A stretch of 64,000 nt of DNA from Alopecurus myosuroides (taxonomy: Eukaryota; Streptophyta; Magnoliopsida; Poales; Poaceae), in assembly GCA_028641055.1 (NCBI GenBank), contig CM054061.1:114460019-114524018 (forward strand), in the 5' to 3' direction. Positions 1 to 11,500 of this stretch are shown here, piece by piece; the first letter of the stretch is position 1; each line of letters opens with the position of its first letter. Below the pieces are notes generated by a model. It was given only the letters and a program-made list of their open reading frames with translations. It ran no database searches and was not told the origin of the DNA. The position numbers were made by a program, and so were the translations under genes.

Positions 1-3000
1 TGCAGTGATCTATCTTCTGGTTTGAACTTCCTTTTAGCTGATGAGGTGACTTTTTTTCTTTCATTGTACACAATGAACGTGTCGAGCTCACCTGTTAGAT
101 ATGAGAATTCTAAGACACGAGACACACAAAAAAAGGTAGTTGCATAAAGACGAATACATAGGAAGCAAATATGTAATACTTACATACTTTCTATTCCTTT
201 ACTGCACCTGTAGCTATATGTGTTCATAAAATTATCTGCTATATTCTGCATTGTGCACTCTAGCCTGCCACCAGCAGCACTGTCACGGAGAAAAATTAAA
301 GTAACAGAAATAAGACACCTAATCATAATAAATCACTGAATTTAAACATGACATGGTTATATATTCTGATTTGTACCCGGTCTCCACTTTGCATAAGCTC
401 AATTGACAACAGTACAAGTGCAGAAAACTCAACACTACAAAATATCAGAAGTCCGTATTGAATTTACTAGAAAGCAAGTACCTACACTCAAAGCCCAGAT
501 GATCCACATATGATATTGCTTTTTTCAGATTCATTACCATTCCAGGTAAGCAACTAGAATTTCTGCGTGATCCAACTTCCTTCACTGCTTCAAGATCAAC
601 GTACATAATGTTTGTATTTGCCGGATAGCTAGCCTGCAAACTAAATTAACAAAAGCATAGATGACTGAACAACCGATAAATATGGACACACAAAATGACT
701 GCTTCCAACCAAACTGAATTAGCTGAGGCACATATCCTTCATCAAAACTTAAGCTGGGAAAATAAATGCTAAAACTACAGCATACGCAACCAAATCAACA
801 TCACCACAGCAGCAGCAAATTACTGCAATCCTGTGATAGCAACTTAGATGAAAACACAGAAAACAATAGGCAAAGATTTGAATCTATAGTTTTCACTACA
901 GTTAACACAAACTGGCTATTCATATTTTTCCGGGTCTACTTTACAAATATTTTATTTACCGTCACTCTCGGAGATATTTCATAGGATAAAGGTAAATTTT
1001 TGGCGCTGTGAACCATGCAAAAATAAATAAATATCCCAACAAGGTCCACATGTTAACACAAAACTGGAGGGAATGAGTAAAGCATCATGAGCAGAATAAA
1101 GGTATGCAATTGGGCATTTTGGCCCTCAATTTCTCTAGATAGGGTACGCAAATGGGGATGTTTGATAGAGCTATTTGTGTATTACCTGCCATTAGTTGCT
1201 GTAGGTTCTGATATGCCGTATTTTTCGAATTCAGTGTACTCAATGCAAGTGATACCATATGCCCAAAGTCCATCCGAGTTTTGCTTTTCAATAAGAACAT
1301 TCACCCCTTCAGTAGCACCTGGTCTTCGCTCACAAGATGCAAAACCTAGTTTCTGAGGTATGATTTGGAGACAAATGTCAGACATTGTAAAGATAATTAA
1401 AAAATACAAAATGCAAGAATACAGAGGTTCAAGGTACATATCCTAATCTGATTAATAATAAGGAATGTGAATAGTGAAAATAAGTGTCTCACATAAATAA
1501 AATATACTGTCTTTTCTTTACCTTATTATGGCGCATGCCTATTCCTGCCAATGCCATCAGTGTCAAATCAGTCGCAGCAATAACATTGCTGAAAATTGCA
1601 AAAGAGATGTACAGTTATCCCCCATTTCAAATTATTCGTTTACGCAACAGAGAAAAATCAGGTACATGTTCCAGATAACCTGACTTGACGAACAGTTGCA
1701 CCTTTTCTGCCATGACGATAAAGCCATTCAAATACACCTCTATCACAAGCAAGTTTCCAGATAGCGCCATGACCACCGGGTTTACCCACAGGCAGAAGTG
1801 ATTTGCCAATTAACCATTTCCCATCCTCAGCATTAACTACAGGTACCAAAGGCTAGAAAAGCCATGATGCAATCTAGTTAGGACTCTACGAAGTTCTTAG
1901 TAGAGTGGGAAAACGACAATTGTTCAGGATAGAAATGCACACTCTAATGAATATATACCAATTAACATACCTGTTCAAACAATCGGAAATTCTCACGTCC
2001 TCTACCAAACCATTCAAGTCTTTCACAGATCCCAATTATATGTGCATGGTTATTCTTCACAGAGCTCGTCATGATTGCCACAGGGGTTATACATTGTTTC
2101 CCAAAGATCTTGAAATGGAGAAACTCTCTAGCCTGTCAAACAAGGATGCTTCACATAATAAGGTACATAACATATTCTGGCGCTGGCTGTGGCACATAAT
2201 AAGATTATTTTAAGCAATTCCTTGGTAAAATATTATGCTCGGAGATAAGTTTCATATAGAAAACACTAGTACCTGCAGATCTCGCATCAGACCTTCTAGT
2301 AGAGATCGCCCACAATAAGGAAGCAATGCGGCGGGAAGGGACTCACCGGTGTCTGAGTCCACTAACCCAAGACGATCACCGGCACCACCGATCGGATAAA
2401 TTTCACCCAGTTCTGGCAGACCCTAGAAATGATCATATTTCAGTTCATACGCGAGAAAAGGTAAATGACATAAATGTTCGGTAATGGGGACCGCAGATCA
2501 CACAAACAATGTCAATGTTCTCTCTATCATAAATCTTAAGTTAATAACCTCGATTCCCCACAGAGCAGCTTGAGATGCATATTCTGTATCCTCCAATAGA
2601 TTAACTCCAGTGGGAACATGGAAGTCGACAAACTTGTCTTTGCTATGCCTGTGCTTGCTGTCCTTCGCTTTCGAGACTGAAAGCAGCTCCAATGCCATAA
2701 TTTGATAGCTGGAGCAAAGCAATACCAATATATTTCAAATGTGAAGGTCAAGGCTAACTGAAATGGTTGGAACAGAAGTTTCAGCCTATAACACCAGAGT
2801 ACTAGCCAGTTGGCAGTTAATAGATTCAAATTTAAGCGACGGCCACATTTGGCAGCATTTGCTAGTTGCTAGTTCGCCGTGTACTCGGTCTCCAACTCTA
2901 AGCTGTAGTAAGCAATGCAGACAAAGAAGAAACGCTCACCCGATGATGCCTCCAATGCAGTCGTAGAACTCCTCGATGTCTCCGAGAAACTTGAGCAGCT

Positions 3001-3616
3001 GCCCGAGCAGCTCCGCCTCCGCGCCCCCCGCCACGTCCTCCGCCACTCCCTCCTCGCTCCACTTCCCGACCAAACCGGCCAGGCTATACAGCGCCTGCCT
3101 CAGAGCGCTCCCGCCACCGCTACCGCCCCCGTTGAGGTGGTGCTCGTGGCTACCGCCGGCCCAGCCGAGCTCCGCGCCGAGCGCGTGATCCTGGCCGGCC
3201 GCGACGAGGCATTTGAGCAGGTACACCTCCCGGGGCTCGAGACGAGCGAGAAGCCGCTCGCTCGACGCGTCGCCGAAGAAGGACGCGACGAGAGGCTCGG
3301 CGTCGAGCGCGTGGAGCTTGTCGCTCTGGGAGCGCGCCGCGCGGAGGCGCGCCCGGGCGGCCGAGAGGCGCGCGACCTCCGCGGCGAGCGCCCGGTCGCG
3401 GCGCGGCTGCTCGAGGGAGGTGCCGGGCCTGCTGTCGAGGGGGGGTACGGTGGAGACGCGCTGCTGCGAGCGCGAGGGCGGGGATGGTGCGGGAGACGAG
3501 GAGGGGAGCGCGGAGAGGACGCGGTCCCGGCGGCGTTGTCGTCGAGGGGGACAGAGAGGCGGGAGGCGCGGGGAGAAGAGGTGGAGGTTGGGAGGAGGCG
3601 CCGGGCGAGAGGCCAT
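1..3616 (-). CDS. UGP3: UGP3: chloroplast UTP-glucose-1-phosphate uridylyltransferase, exons 1-10, 3' end outside window
   Basis: I recognise this as plant UGP3, which makes UDP-glucose from UTP and glucose-1-phosphate in the plastid stroma for sulfolipid synthesis (role known from Arabidopsis). My exon model, all in phase with GT/AG borders, is 3616-2940, 2708-2549, 2422-2273, 2132-1971, 1852-1680, 1588-1522, 1352-1186, 640-482, 279-188 and 91-1 (cut by the window edge). It gives about 632 codons of a protein I expect to be near 880. The start is the first ATG of a GC-rich exon; residues 1 to about 60 are rich in Arg, Ser and Pro and lack acidic residues at first, as in a chloroplast transit peptide. 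Exon 3 encodes [19 protein letters not shown], the nucleotide-binding start of the pyrophosphorylase core; exon 5 carries [11 protein letters not shown]; exon 6 [10 protein letters not shown]; exon 10 [13 protein letters not shown]. The exon 8 start (640) was chosen to keep phase: the nearer AG breaks the frame. No stops or frameshifts were seen, so the gene is probably active. Confidence 0.9.
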
Positions 3617-3930
3617 GAGTCGAATGGAGAGTGTGGTGGCGCGGAGAGGCGAGAGCGGAGAGGGGGATAAGAGGAGGGACGGCGAGAGCGAAACGGTTGG
3701 GGGATATGCTCCCAGCGATACGGTGCCCCCGCTCGCGCCCGGCCGACCAGAGCCGGGACACCAGACGGGGAGGTAGCGGACACGGGGTATATTCGCTCGG
3801 GGGAGCCACTATCTATCGCTTCAAGCGAGCTGGAAGCTCACCTCGCTCATGCTTTCCACGATAAGTGGGCCTGCGGCTGGCCCAGCAAAACGTGTAACCG
3901 TGTGCCATCAATGATCAGCTACAAGCCGAA
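3617..3930 (-). promoter_or_regulatory. UGP3: UGP3 5' flank (5' UTR and proximal promoter)
   Basis: This is the sequence upstream of the UGP3 start codon. It is GC-rich next to the ATG and changes to AT-rich repeat sequence beyond about 3930. There is no clear TATA box at a normal distance; a weak TATATTC-like stretch lies near 3787-3793 on the plus strand. The promoter role is inferred from position only. The fold-back cluster begins within about 350 bases of the start codon. Confidence 0.4.
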
Positions 3931-3992
3931 AACATTATATAGCGCTCATAGCACTACCTAATACAGCACGCCCGTGTAAATTTCTTAGCTGG

Positions 3993-4100
3993 GCCGGCCC
4001 ATTAAACAATTTTTATTCGCAAAAATAGAGGTGTAGCGTGCGGGAAGCCGGCCCGTTAAACAATTTTTATTCGCAAAAGTAGAGGTGCAACGTGGGGGTT
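3993..4100. repeat. 54-bp tandem direct duplication
   Basis: Positions 3993-4046 and 4047-4100 align almost base for base. Both start GCCGGCCC and continue through TTAAACAATTTTTATTCGC and a TAGAGGTG block, with a few substitutions. It sits in the arm of F0, just outside the tRNA-like module. Confidence 0.75.
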
Positions 4101-4155
4101 CGAACCTGCGCCCTCTGCTTCCGTTCGACGGGGCGAAGCCACTGAGCCACGCTAC
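4095..4155 (-). other. tRNA-like module m1 (A box and B box)
   Basis: On the minus strand TGGCTCAGTGG (4149-4139) fits the Pol III A-box consensus TRGCNNAGYNGG, and GGTTCGAACC (4106-4097) fits the B box. The spacing of about 33 bases is tRNA-like. No full cloverleaf forms: the T stem is incomplete. I call it tRNA-like, not a functional tRNA. Confidence 0.5.
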
Positions 4156-4674
4156 GGCCTGTGCATAGTTTGTTTTTTTAGCTTTTTATAGTTTCGCTTT
4201 TTCCATTTTCTTTTACCATTTCTGTTTTCTTATTTCTGTTTTATTTATTTCTTTTCCTTTCTATTCGGAAATATTTCGTTTTGAAATATGTTCAAACAAA
4301 AATTTGAATGTGAACAAATTTCGTATTTAAACAAATTTTCAATTTGAACAAATTTCGAATTTGAACAAAAATATAAATATGAACATTTTAAATTTTATAC
4401 CTTTTCAGTTTGACCAAAAAAAAAATCTGCGCCAAAAAGATTCGCTGGTCGTGCTGTACTCCCTCGCGCTAATTGGGCCCGGCCCATATAGCGTGCAAAG
4501 GAAGCGAGCGGGCGAGTCACGTGAGCGAGTCCTTAAAGGACTCGCACTAAGCGGCCTACCGGAAACCCTATATAGCGCTTATTGCACTACGTTGTAACGG
4601 CTCGCCCGCGTTGGATTTCGAAATAGGCTGGCCCATTAGGGGAAATTAGAGGAGAAAATAATGCGTGCGTGCGT

Positions 4675-4755
4675 GTGGGGGGATTCGAACCTTGGTTTCG
4701 ACCATTCGTGTCAAGCACGCCCATGTACTGAGTCAACCACTGGGCTATAAGATCA
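4675..4755 (-). other. tRNA-like module m2, left arm of F1
   Basis: Minus-strand A box TAGCCCAGTGG (4747-4737) and B box GGTTCGAATCC (4691-4681) both fit the Pol III consensus. Any transcription would run outward, toward the left end of the element. The variable region between the boxes differs from m3 although the boxes match. Confidence 0.55.
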
Positions 4756-5240
4756 TTCGTGTCTAGCTTGACCTTTTTAGGTTTTTATTGTCTCATTTTT
4801 TCCATATTCTTTTTTATTTAAGTTTTTCTGTTATTTTCATTTTATTCGAAAATACTTGTTTTGCAATCTGTTCTAATTAAAAAAATGTTCAGAAAAAATG
4901 TTCAAATTTAAAATTTGATCAGTTTTGAAATTGTTCATTAAAAAAAGTGAAATCATTCATATTTAAAAATTGTTCACTATTAAGAATCATTCAGATTCAA
5001 AAAAAATTTATTTTATATATATTATTTTTGAAATTTGTTCAGCTTTAAAAATTGTTCATTTTAAATATTTGTTTATTTTTTGAAAATCGTTCAGATTTGA
5101 GGAACAGAAAACAGAAAAAAAAACCGAAAAAAGAAAAAGAAAACCCGAAAAAGAAAAACAGAAATAGGAAAGGAATGAGAGAAAAAACGAAAAACAGAAA
5201 AGTAGACAATAATTGAGGCGAAAAAGTAAATAGTTACAGA

Positions 5241-5320
5241 AGTGCGCGAGGCCTAGTGGCTATTCACGTCTTGCGCCCAAGAATTCAGGCGTCGCGGGTT
5301 CGAATCCCCTGCGTGCGATA
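5241..5320 (+). other. tRNA-like module m3, right arm of F1
   Basis: A-box-like AGGCCTAGTGG (5249-5259) is followed by B box GGTTCGAATCC (5297-5307). The T arm is partly paired (GCGGG, loop TTCGAAT, CCCCT). It points outward to the right, mirror-image to m2. Confidence 0.55.
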
Positions 5321-5551
5321 CCTTTTTTGCTTCTATTTCTATTACCTAATGGGCCGGCCCACGAAAATCGGATGCGCGAAAATACATGGACGAGTCCTAT
5401 TAGGACTCGCTATAAAGCTTATCGGCCCCGATCCTCCCCTATGTAACGCTTATAGCGAGTCCTAGGACTCGCCCGTGCGCATCCCGCGCGCTACCGCTTA
5501 TGGGTCGGCCCATTTTATCCAGAGAAAGTGAAGAAAAGAAAGGATAATAGA

Positions 5552-5625
5552 GGAGGATCGGGGGATCGAACCTATGACCTTGCTCGCGAAGTAGCGCATA
5601 CACAACCAGTTGGGCTATGTTTCAA
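5552..5625 (-). other. tRNA-like module m4, left arm of F2
   Basis: Minus-strand TAGCCCAACTGG (5617-5606) is an almost perfect A box and GGTTCGATCCC (5572-5562) a good B box, with tRNA-like spacing. It is oriented outward. Confidence 0.55.
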
Positions 5626-5929
5626 CGTGACTTATGTCTTTGTGTAGCCTTTTTATTATCTCGTTTTTTTGTGTTTTCATTTTTCACATTTTTTTTTCTT
5701 TTTCGATTTTTTTTGTTTCTTTTTCTTTTCTATTTTATTCTTTCTTTTCTTTGATTTTTTTGTTCAAACTTTCAAATGTTCAAAAAAAAATCAAATTTGA
5801 ATTTTGTTTAAATTCTAAATTTGTTCAAATTTGAATTTTGTTCAAATACAGAAACAGGAAAGAAAAATGAGAAAAAACGAAACAAAAATGTAAACACTAA
5901 AATCCTAGAAACGTAACTATGGACACAAA

Positions 5930-6012
5930 CGTGGTCGTGACCTGGAGGTTGTCCGCCGCACGCATCTTCCGAGCGAAGCAAAGGATGGCAGGTTCGAGTC
6001 CCCTTTCCTCCA
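5930..6012 (+). other. tRNA-like module m5, right arm of F2
   Basis: The B box GGTTCGAGTCC (5991-6001) is perfect. The A box near 5932-5950 is degenerate (TGGTCGTGACCTGG). It is oriented outward, to the right. Confidence 0.4.
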
Positions 6013-6160
6013 TTTTTGCTTCTATTTCTTTTGACATAATGGGCCGGCCCATATTGCATCGTGGGCAGCGATAACATGGGCGGGTCGGTGTTCCAACTCA
6101 CAACGAGCGCTGTATAGGGACTCCCGTAATACTCGCCGGTACGTTCTTCCTTCTTCCCTT

Positions 6161-6570
6161 GGCCCACTTAAGCCCATTGAAGTTAGCTCCGCGTCCCAAA
6201 TCGTTTTTTTCTTCCTTCCGCTGGACACACGATGACTAGTTTGTTTCCTACCCCAACAATCTCTAGTTTGCATACCCTTTTTTCAGTTCTCTCGAACAAC
6301 AATAAGATTTACTATTATGTACCGCACTGTAATAACGGAATCAAATTAAGACATGAATTTGGGAAATGGTCAAGATGAAGAAAAAAAACTTTTGAGTTTT
6401 CCCCCGGTAATTTCTAACGTACAATTAAGCTATTGGGTAGAATAACGATTAGAAAAAAATTACCAACCTTAAGCAAATAAAAAAAATTGAGATTCTTCGA
6501 TAAACATAAAAGACAATAACTATTATGGAACTACCGCTCAATTTGAAAAATTATGGTGTTTTATTTTCTT
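6161..6570. other. Intergenic AT-rich sequence, nothing recognised
   Basis: This joins F2 to the next AT-rich block. I see no coding potential, repeat end or conserved motif that I can support. Confidence 0.5.
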
Positions 6571-7440
6571 CCGTTTTCAGTTACATTTTTTATTTGTACC
6601 GACAATATTACTCAACAAAAAATCTTGGCGAACCAAAAATGAAACTAAATATGAACATTTTGTACGCTTACGTACTGGTCGTCCACAGCCACACGCGCGA
6701 CACCCTTGCCCGGCGACAGCGCCGCTCCCAGGCCCGTGTCGGTAAGGACATAAAATAGTTTGAACAATTTTCAAAATGAACAAAAGTTTAATTTGAACGA
6801 ATTTATAATTAGAACAAAAATTTATTTGAACAATTTTCGAATTTGAACGTTTTAAATTGTGAACGATTTCCAAAATGAACAAACAAATTATTTGAACAAT
6901 TTCTAATTTGAACGATTTTTTATTGTGAACATTTTATCAAAATTCAACAATTTTCTGTAAAATATGAACAATTTTTCATTTTTAACACTTTTCAAATATA
7001 AACGATTTTCAAACATGAATGTTTTTACACATGAACAATTCTCGCATTTGAACGATTTTTTAATTTAAATATTTTTATCCGAACAATTTTCTAATTTGAA
7101 AAAAATAATTCTGAACCAAAAAATAATAAAACATAAAAGAGAAAGAATAAAACATAAAATAAAAATGTGAAAAAAAGTAGACAATAAAAAGATGTTAAAG
7201 AGAAGATTGGACACAAAGGTGCCATAGCCCAGCGGCTTCACTCGTGATAACCTGGTGCATAGATCTAGGCTTCAAATCTTGCCTTTGTCCTTATTTTCTC
7301 TTATCTTTTCTTTTCTCTTAAAGGAACGACAAATGGGTCGGCCCGCTTAGCGATGGGAACACGGGCGAGTGTTTATACGAATCGCTATAAGCGACGTATA
7401 GTGCCCGTGAGAGGCAGAGCTTTTCTCCAAAAAATAAAAA
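6571..7440. mobile_element. Fold-back element F3, right arm clear, left arm degraded
   Basis: An AT-rich TTTGAACAATTTT centre (6760-7110) is followed by an A-rich stretch, a plus-strand tRNA-like module (7210-7290), GGGTCGGCCCG (7334-7344) and CGGGCGAGTG. The expected mirror-image left arm is not evident; a GC-rich patch at 6670-6745 interrupts it. Confidence 0.4.
7210..7290 (+). other. tRNA-like module m6, right arm of F3
   Basis: A box TAGCCCAGCGG (7225-7235) is good. The B box GGCTTCAAATC (7268-7278) is decayed. The orientation is outward, as in m3 and m5. Confidence 0.45.
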
Positions 7441-8095
7441 AAGCTACGCACTCGCGTCTCCCCTAAAAAAGCTACTCAGTATCAACACGCAAAAGTTTTA
7501 CTCTTTTTAGACAACACTGAGTGAGTACAAGCGAGCGTTCTTTTTCTTCTGTATTTTTGGATATTTTTCTTGTACCTTTTTCGCTATTTCTAGAAATATT
7601 TTGTAAATATTAAAACATGAAAAATGTTTAGATTTCAATAATGTTCCAATTAAAAAATATACTATTATGGGAAAATCACATTAAAAAAATGTTCATATTA
7701 TGAAAATCTTCACATTTTAAAAATGTTTAGACTAACAAAATGTTTGAATTTGATAAATGTTCATATTTGCACATAAAAATATGGAAAAAAATGTTGCGCG
7801 CACAAAAACTATATTTGAAACGATTTAAATATAGCAGAACGGAAATAAGTATTTGAACAATTATTTAACAATAAGATATTTGAACAAAAAATATAGAATA
7901 ACATAAACTAGATTTGAACGATTTTTAAACAAGACATTTGAATAGTAAATGGTACGTGAACAGAAACTATGACTTGAACAATTTGCAAAAATATTTGTGA
8001 AAAAAAATATAGATGAACATAAACTAGTTTTGAACAATTTTTAAAAAGAGGATACCTTAACGGTTAAAAATGAGGTGAACATAAGCCCGATTCCT
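7441..8095. repeat. AT-rich TTTGAACAATTT block, possible fold-back remnant F4
   Basis: The same style of AT-rich sequence and an ACTCGCGTC motif (7451-7459) continue, but no tRNA-like module and no paired arm was found. I take it as a decayed relative of F0-F3. Confidence 0.3.
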
Positions 8096-8578
8096 CAAAA
8101 ATGCCACCATACAAGTGTCACTTGCCAGTACATTGTTTGTACTCACTTCCTCTCCCGTGGGGGCTGCATATTCCAACGTGTAGATAAATCTGAAGACGAG
8201 TGAGCATTTCGTTTAGGATCTCGAATCTATCGCCAACATTTTCTGCCTGTGGCGCATGAAGATGAAGAGGTCTCATTGATGATTTAATTCCGCTGTGTTT
8301 ACTTTGAAACCTTGTTGTTAGTGCTAGTCCATGATGACTATGCCTATTGTAAGACTATTTATTTCTTATCCACTGGATCAACGATGTAGAATGATGCTAT
8401 TGTAATGAATATTTCATTTTGTCATGTGTATGATATCAGAGATCCCGAGAATAGCAGGTTACACGGGTGTTCTACCTTTATTAAAAGGTAGGGCGCTACA
8501 TGTATTGATAGTTGTGATGCTTCTTGTCCATATTTTATTTATCGATACATCACTCCATAAACATTTGATCATGTTTAC
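8096..8578 (+). mobile_element. Probable 3' internal end of a gypsy element, split by the 8579-12789 insertion
   Basis: The sequence continues after the insertion at 12790-12842, where GTCTAAGCTTGGGGTAG, a gypsy-type polypurine tract, runs into an LTR starting TGATACGTCC at 12843. No ORF of retroelement type lies in 8096-8578. The left limit of the element is not defined. Confidence 0.4.
8574..8578. repeat. 5-bp target-site duplication TTTAC (left)
   Basis: TTTAC at 8574-8578 is repeated at 12790-12794, directly outside the TG and CA ends of the insertion. Confidence 0.8.
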
Positions 8579-11500
8579 TGTGACGCCCCGAGATCGGGCA
8601 CTATGCAGATTTCAGCATTCCCGCCAAAATCCACATAATAACCGATTCCAGGTTGCCACTTGTGATAACATTACATCAGTTCACGAATAATCCACAACAA
8701 CAACAGAAAAGAGATTTACAAGATGACTCAAACGAGTCAGGGATACAACTGATACAATACAAAGATCCAAATAACAGCGGAAGAGCAACATGGTGTCCGG
8801 CTACGGACAAGATACAAATTGGACTAAGAGTCCTGAAGATAACCGAGAGCGTCCAATCCCTGCCCAGGCCAAGCCGGAGGGATTCCCAAGCTAACGTCGT
8901 TAGACTTCAAACCTGTTGACTGCAAGTTGGAATTTGCAGCCACGAAAGAGATTCGTGGGTCAGTACGGTTAAGTACTGGCAAGTGGATAACCATACTCAC
9001 AAGATACCGGCGTAGCCAGTCATCACAAGATACAAACACTTTGGGATCAACGGAAAGGAAGGGGTTATTGCAAATAAGCGACAGCGGGCTGCACTAACCA
9101 ACTACAGAGAGATACTACAACTTCCGGCTAACAGAAAGAAGATAAGATCGAGTATCGTAACCAACTGAAAGTAACTCCAAACAAACCCATCCTGGATCTC
9201 GCCCCTTATCCAAAGAAGCAATCCGAGGATAACTCACACAGTTGGATTAATGAATAATGGATCAGGTTGTTGTGTCAATAAGACTATTACTAGTCAAGTT
9301 ATTATCATTAGGTGTAAGTTGTTCTGAGTACTTGTTAGCCAGTACTTTCACCAAGTAATCCATAACCGCGGAAAACACGGCTTCTCGAGAAGATTTATCC
9401 CTGCAGGGGTGTGCTCCAGTACCCGTACACACTCAAGCCACCAACTAAAACTCAGGTTGGCTTGACACGACCCAAACCATCTCTACAACCCATCCTAGGA
9501 GCCACGGAGCTATAAGGTCCCAGCCACGCAGCCGAATACTCAGCGCAGGTGTGCAAAACTCCCGCAGGACACAACACCCCGGCACTACAGGCCTCGCCCT
9601 ATATGCATCATCATCATCATCAGTAGCCATGGGTGATCAACCCATTATGAAAGGAGCAAATGGAACACCCGAACTAAGTGTGGCTCTTCGGACAAGCTGC
9701 AGATCAGGTCTAAGTCGAGGGGGGTCCCATACTACCACCCGGATGCGGTGAGCACGCTCATCATGGATCAGTAGACAAGACCCTTTTCCTATTAGGGTCG
9801 ACACTAGCAGGCCTCAAAACCACTTAGGGCCTCCTGCCGGTGCCTTATCAGCATATTATTAATAACAGGTTGATTGATTAACATCGAGCCCCCAGAACAT
9901 AAAAGTAATCTAGTAACGGAAAGTAACGGGTAACAGACTCGCGGAAAACAACCCTAAGCATGCTAGTAAGACACTGGCTCAACCAAAGGGGTGATAGGAG
10001 TGGAGGTGAGGCAATATCATGGTTAAGGGATTCATGTGATGGGTTCGTAACAGAAACAACTACTACTAAGGATAGCAGAAAAGAATCAACGGAAAGAATC
10101 GGTAACAAGTGATGAAAGGCAGCCATATGGCAGCAAGTGAGTATACTTGCCTGAGATCCCGCAAGGTAGCAGAACTTGTCGTTGCTCACATCATCTCAAC
10201 GTCCTATCCGCGAAGAAGCAACGAACCTCGAACAAACACCGGATGCAACAATTACTACTACGGCAAAAGATCCAGCATGATCAAGATATGGATGCATGAC
10301 AAGTTTAAAGATGCATCAAGGTAAACTAGTTGACAAGATAAACAAATTTAAATGGACCCATATGCAATTTGAGTTGCATATGAAAAGCCCATGAATTATG
10401 GTTGAAACAATGGTTTTCCAACTAATCAACAGGTGAAGGTGGATTAGCATGATGCATGGATGAGGAAAACAACAAAATAACAATGAATAACAATAATAGA
10501 TGCAAGTGAAAAGGAATTTAACAAGTGGGGAAATTATTGGTTAAGTTTGGAAAGTTTGGTTACTTAAACATGTCACACAAGCAATTGTTGTTTTCATCAA
10601 GTTAAATTGTTCAAAACAGATAGCAAAGTTTATATTTGAAAAGAACATCAAATTTTAGTTGGATTACATGTTTCAAATATTGAAATTGGAATTAGGATAA
10701 TTTAATTATGAATTAAACAATATTAACCAAGTTTTAAATGGATTTGAAACTAGTTTGAATTTAATTGAAGTTTTATTTGTTCAAAACATAATTTCAAACT
10801 CACATTTGAAAAGTTCACACTTTGATGGTTTGAAAACATATTTTGCATGTTCAAAATTATTTTATTTTGAGCAAGTTAGGATGTTATCAAATTTAAATGA
10901 ATTAAACAAGTATTAAATTATTTAGGCAATTTAAATTATTCAAACCATGAAACAAAATTTATATTTGAAAAGGTTATTCAAAATGGTATGGAAAACATAT
11001 TTTATTTGTGGAAATTGGATTTAAAATGAGCAAGTTATTATTTTGGCAATTTTAAATGCAATAAACAAGAAACAATTGTTTTTAGCAATTTAAATTATTC
11101 AAAACAGCAAACAAAATTTATATTTGGAAAGTAGATGAAAAACTGATTGGAAAACATATTTAGTTTGTGGAATTTGGAATTTTTATGAACAAGTTATGAA
11201 TTTTGCAAGTTTAAGTGAATTTGACAAGTTTTCAAATTTTGCACCAATTTAAAATATTCAAAACAGTAAACAAATTTTATATTTGGATAGAACATTTAAT
11301 TTGGTATTGAAAACATATTAAAAATGTTGAATTTGGAGTTAAAATGATTTTCTTATGCAATTTACAAGATTTGGGGTAAATCTGCCATTTTTATCTTATT
11401 AGGGACTTGGAAAAACTATTTCAGGGGTCTAAATTTATTTAACAGGGGCCTAGAAATAAGTCACAAGGACTTGGTTGTGATTCTGCAGTTTGTTCTGGCT

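Larger units (their letters stand above)
3935..4500. mobile_element. Fold-back element F0, one arm with tRNA-like module
   Basis: The left arm holds GGGCCGGCCC (3991-4000), a 54-bp direct repeat, a minus-strand tRNA-like module and a T-rich stretch (4165-4265). An AT-rich centre of the TTTGAACAAATTT type follows. The right side returns to GGGCCCGGCCC near 4477 but has no tRNA-like module, so the right arm looks partly deleted. The outer limits are approximate. The plan is the same as in F1 and F2 next to it. Confidence 0.45.
4501..5465. mobile_element. Fold-back element F1, tRNA-like module in each arm
   Basis: The two arms are imperfect inverted copies. Left to right: ACTCGC/AGCGCT motifs, GGCCCATTAGG (4631-4641), a minus-strand tRNA-like module (4675-4755), a T-rich stretch, and an AT-rich centre (about 4860-5100). 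Then the same parts follow in reverse order and orientation: an A-rich stretch (5105-5215), a plus-strand tRNA-like module (5241-5320), CCTAATGGGCCGGCCCA (5346-5362), and AGGACTCGC. There is no ORF of transposase type, so it would be non-autonomous. The family was not identified and the ends are approximate. Confidence 0.55.
5466..6160. mobile_element. Fold-back element F2, tRNA-like module in each arm
   Basis: The plan is that of F1: GGGTCGGCCCA (5503-5513), a minus-strand module (5552-5625), a T-rich run (5640-5760), a short AT-rich centre, an A-rich run (5845-5905), a plus-strand module (5930-6012), and ATGGGCCGGCCCA (6039-6051). ACTCGC-type motifs lie at the outer ends. It abuts F1; whether the two share an end or are nested is not clear from the sequence. 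Confidence 0.5.

Noticed and set aside
2915..3864. Long plus-strand and alternate minus-strand frames over the first UGP3 exon
   Set aside because: They are shadows of the GC-rich exon; only the 3616-2940 frame gives a known protein and correct splicing.
5634..5834. Phe/Ser-rich hydrophobic frame
   Set aside because: It is the translation of a T-rich arm of a fold-back element; no start context or homologous copy supports a gene.
4095..7290. The tRNA-like modules as functional tRNA genes
   Set aside because: A and B boxes are present but acceptor, anticodon and most T stems do not pair.
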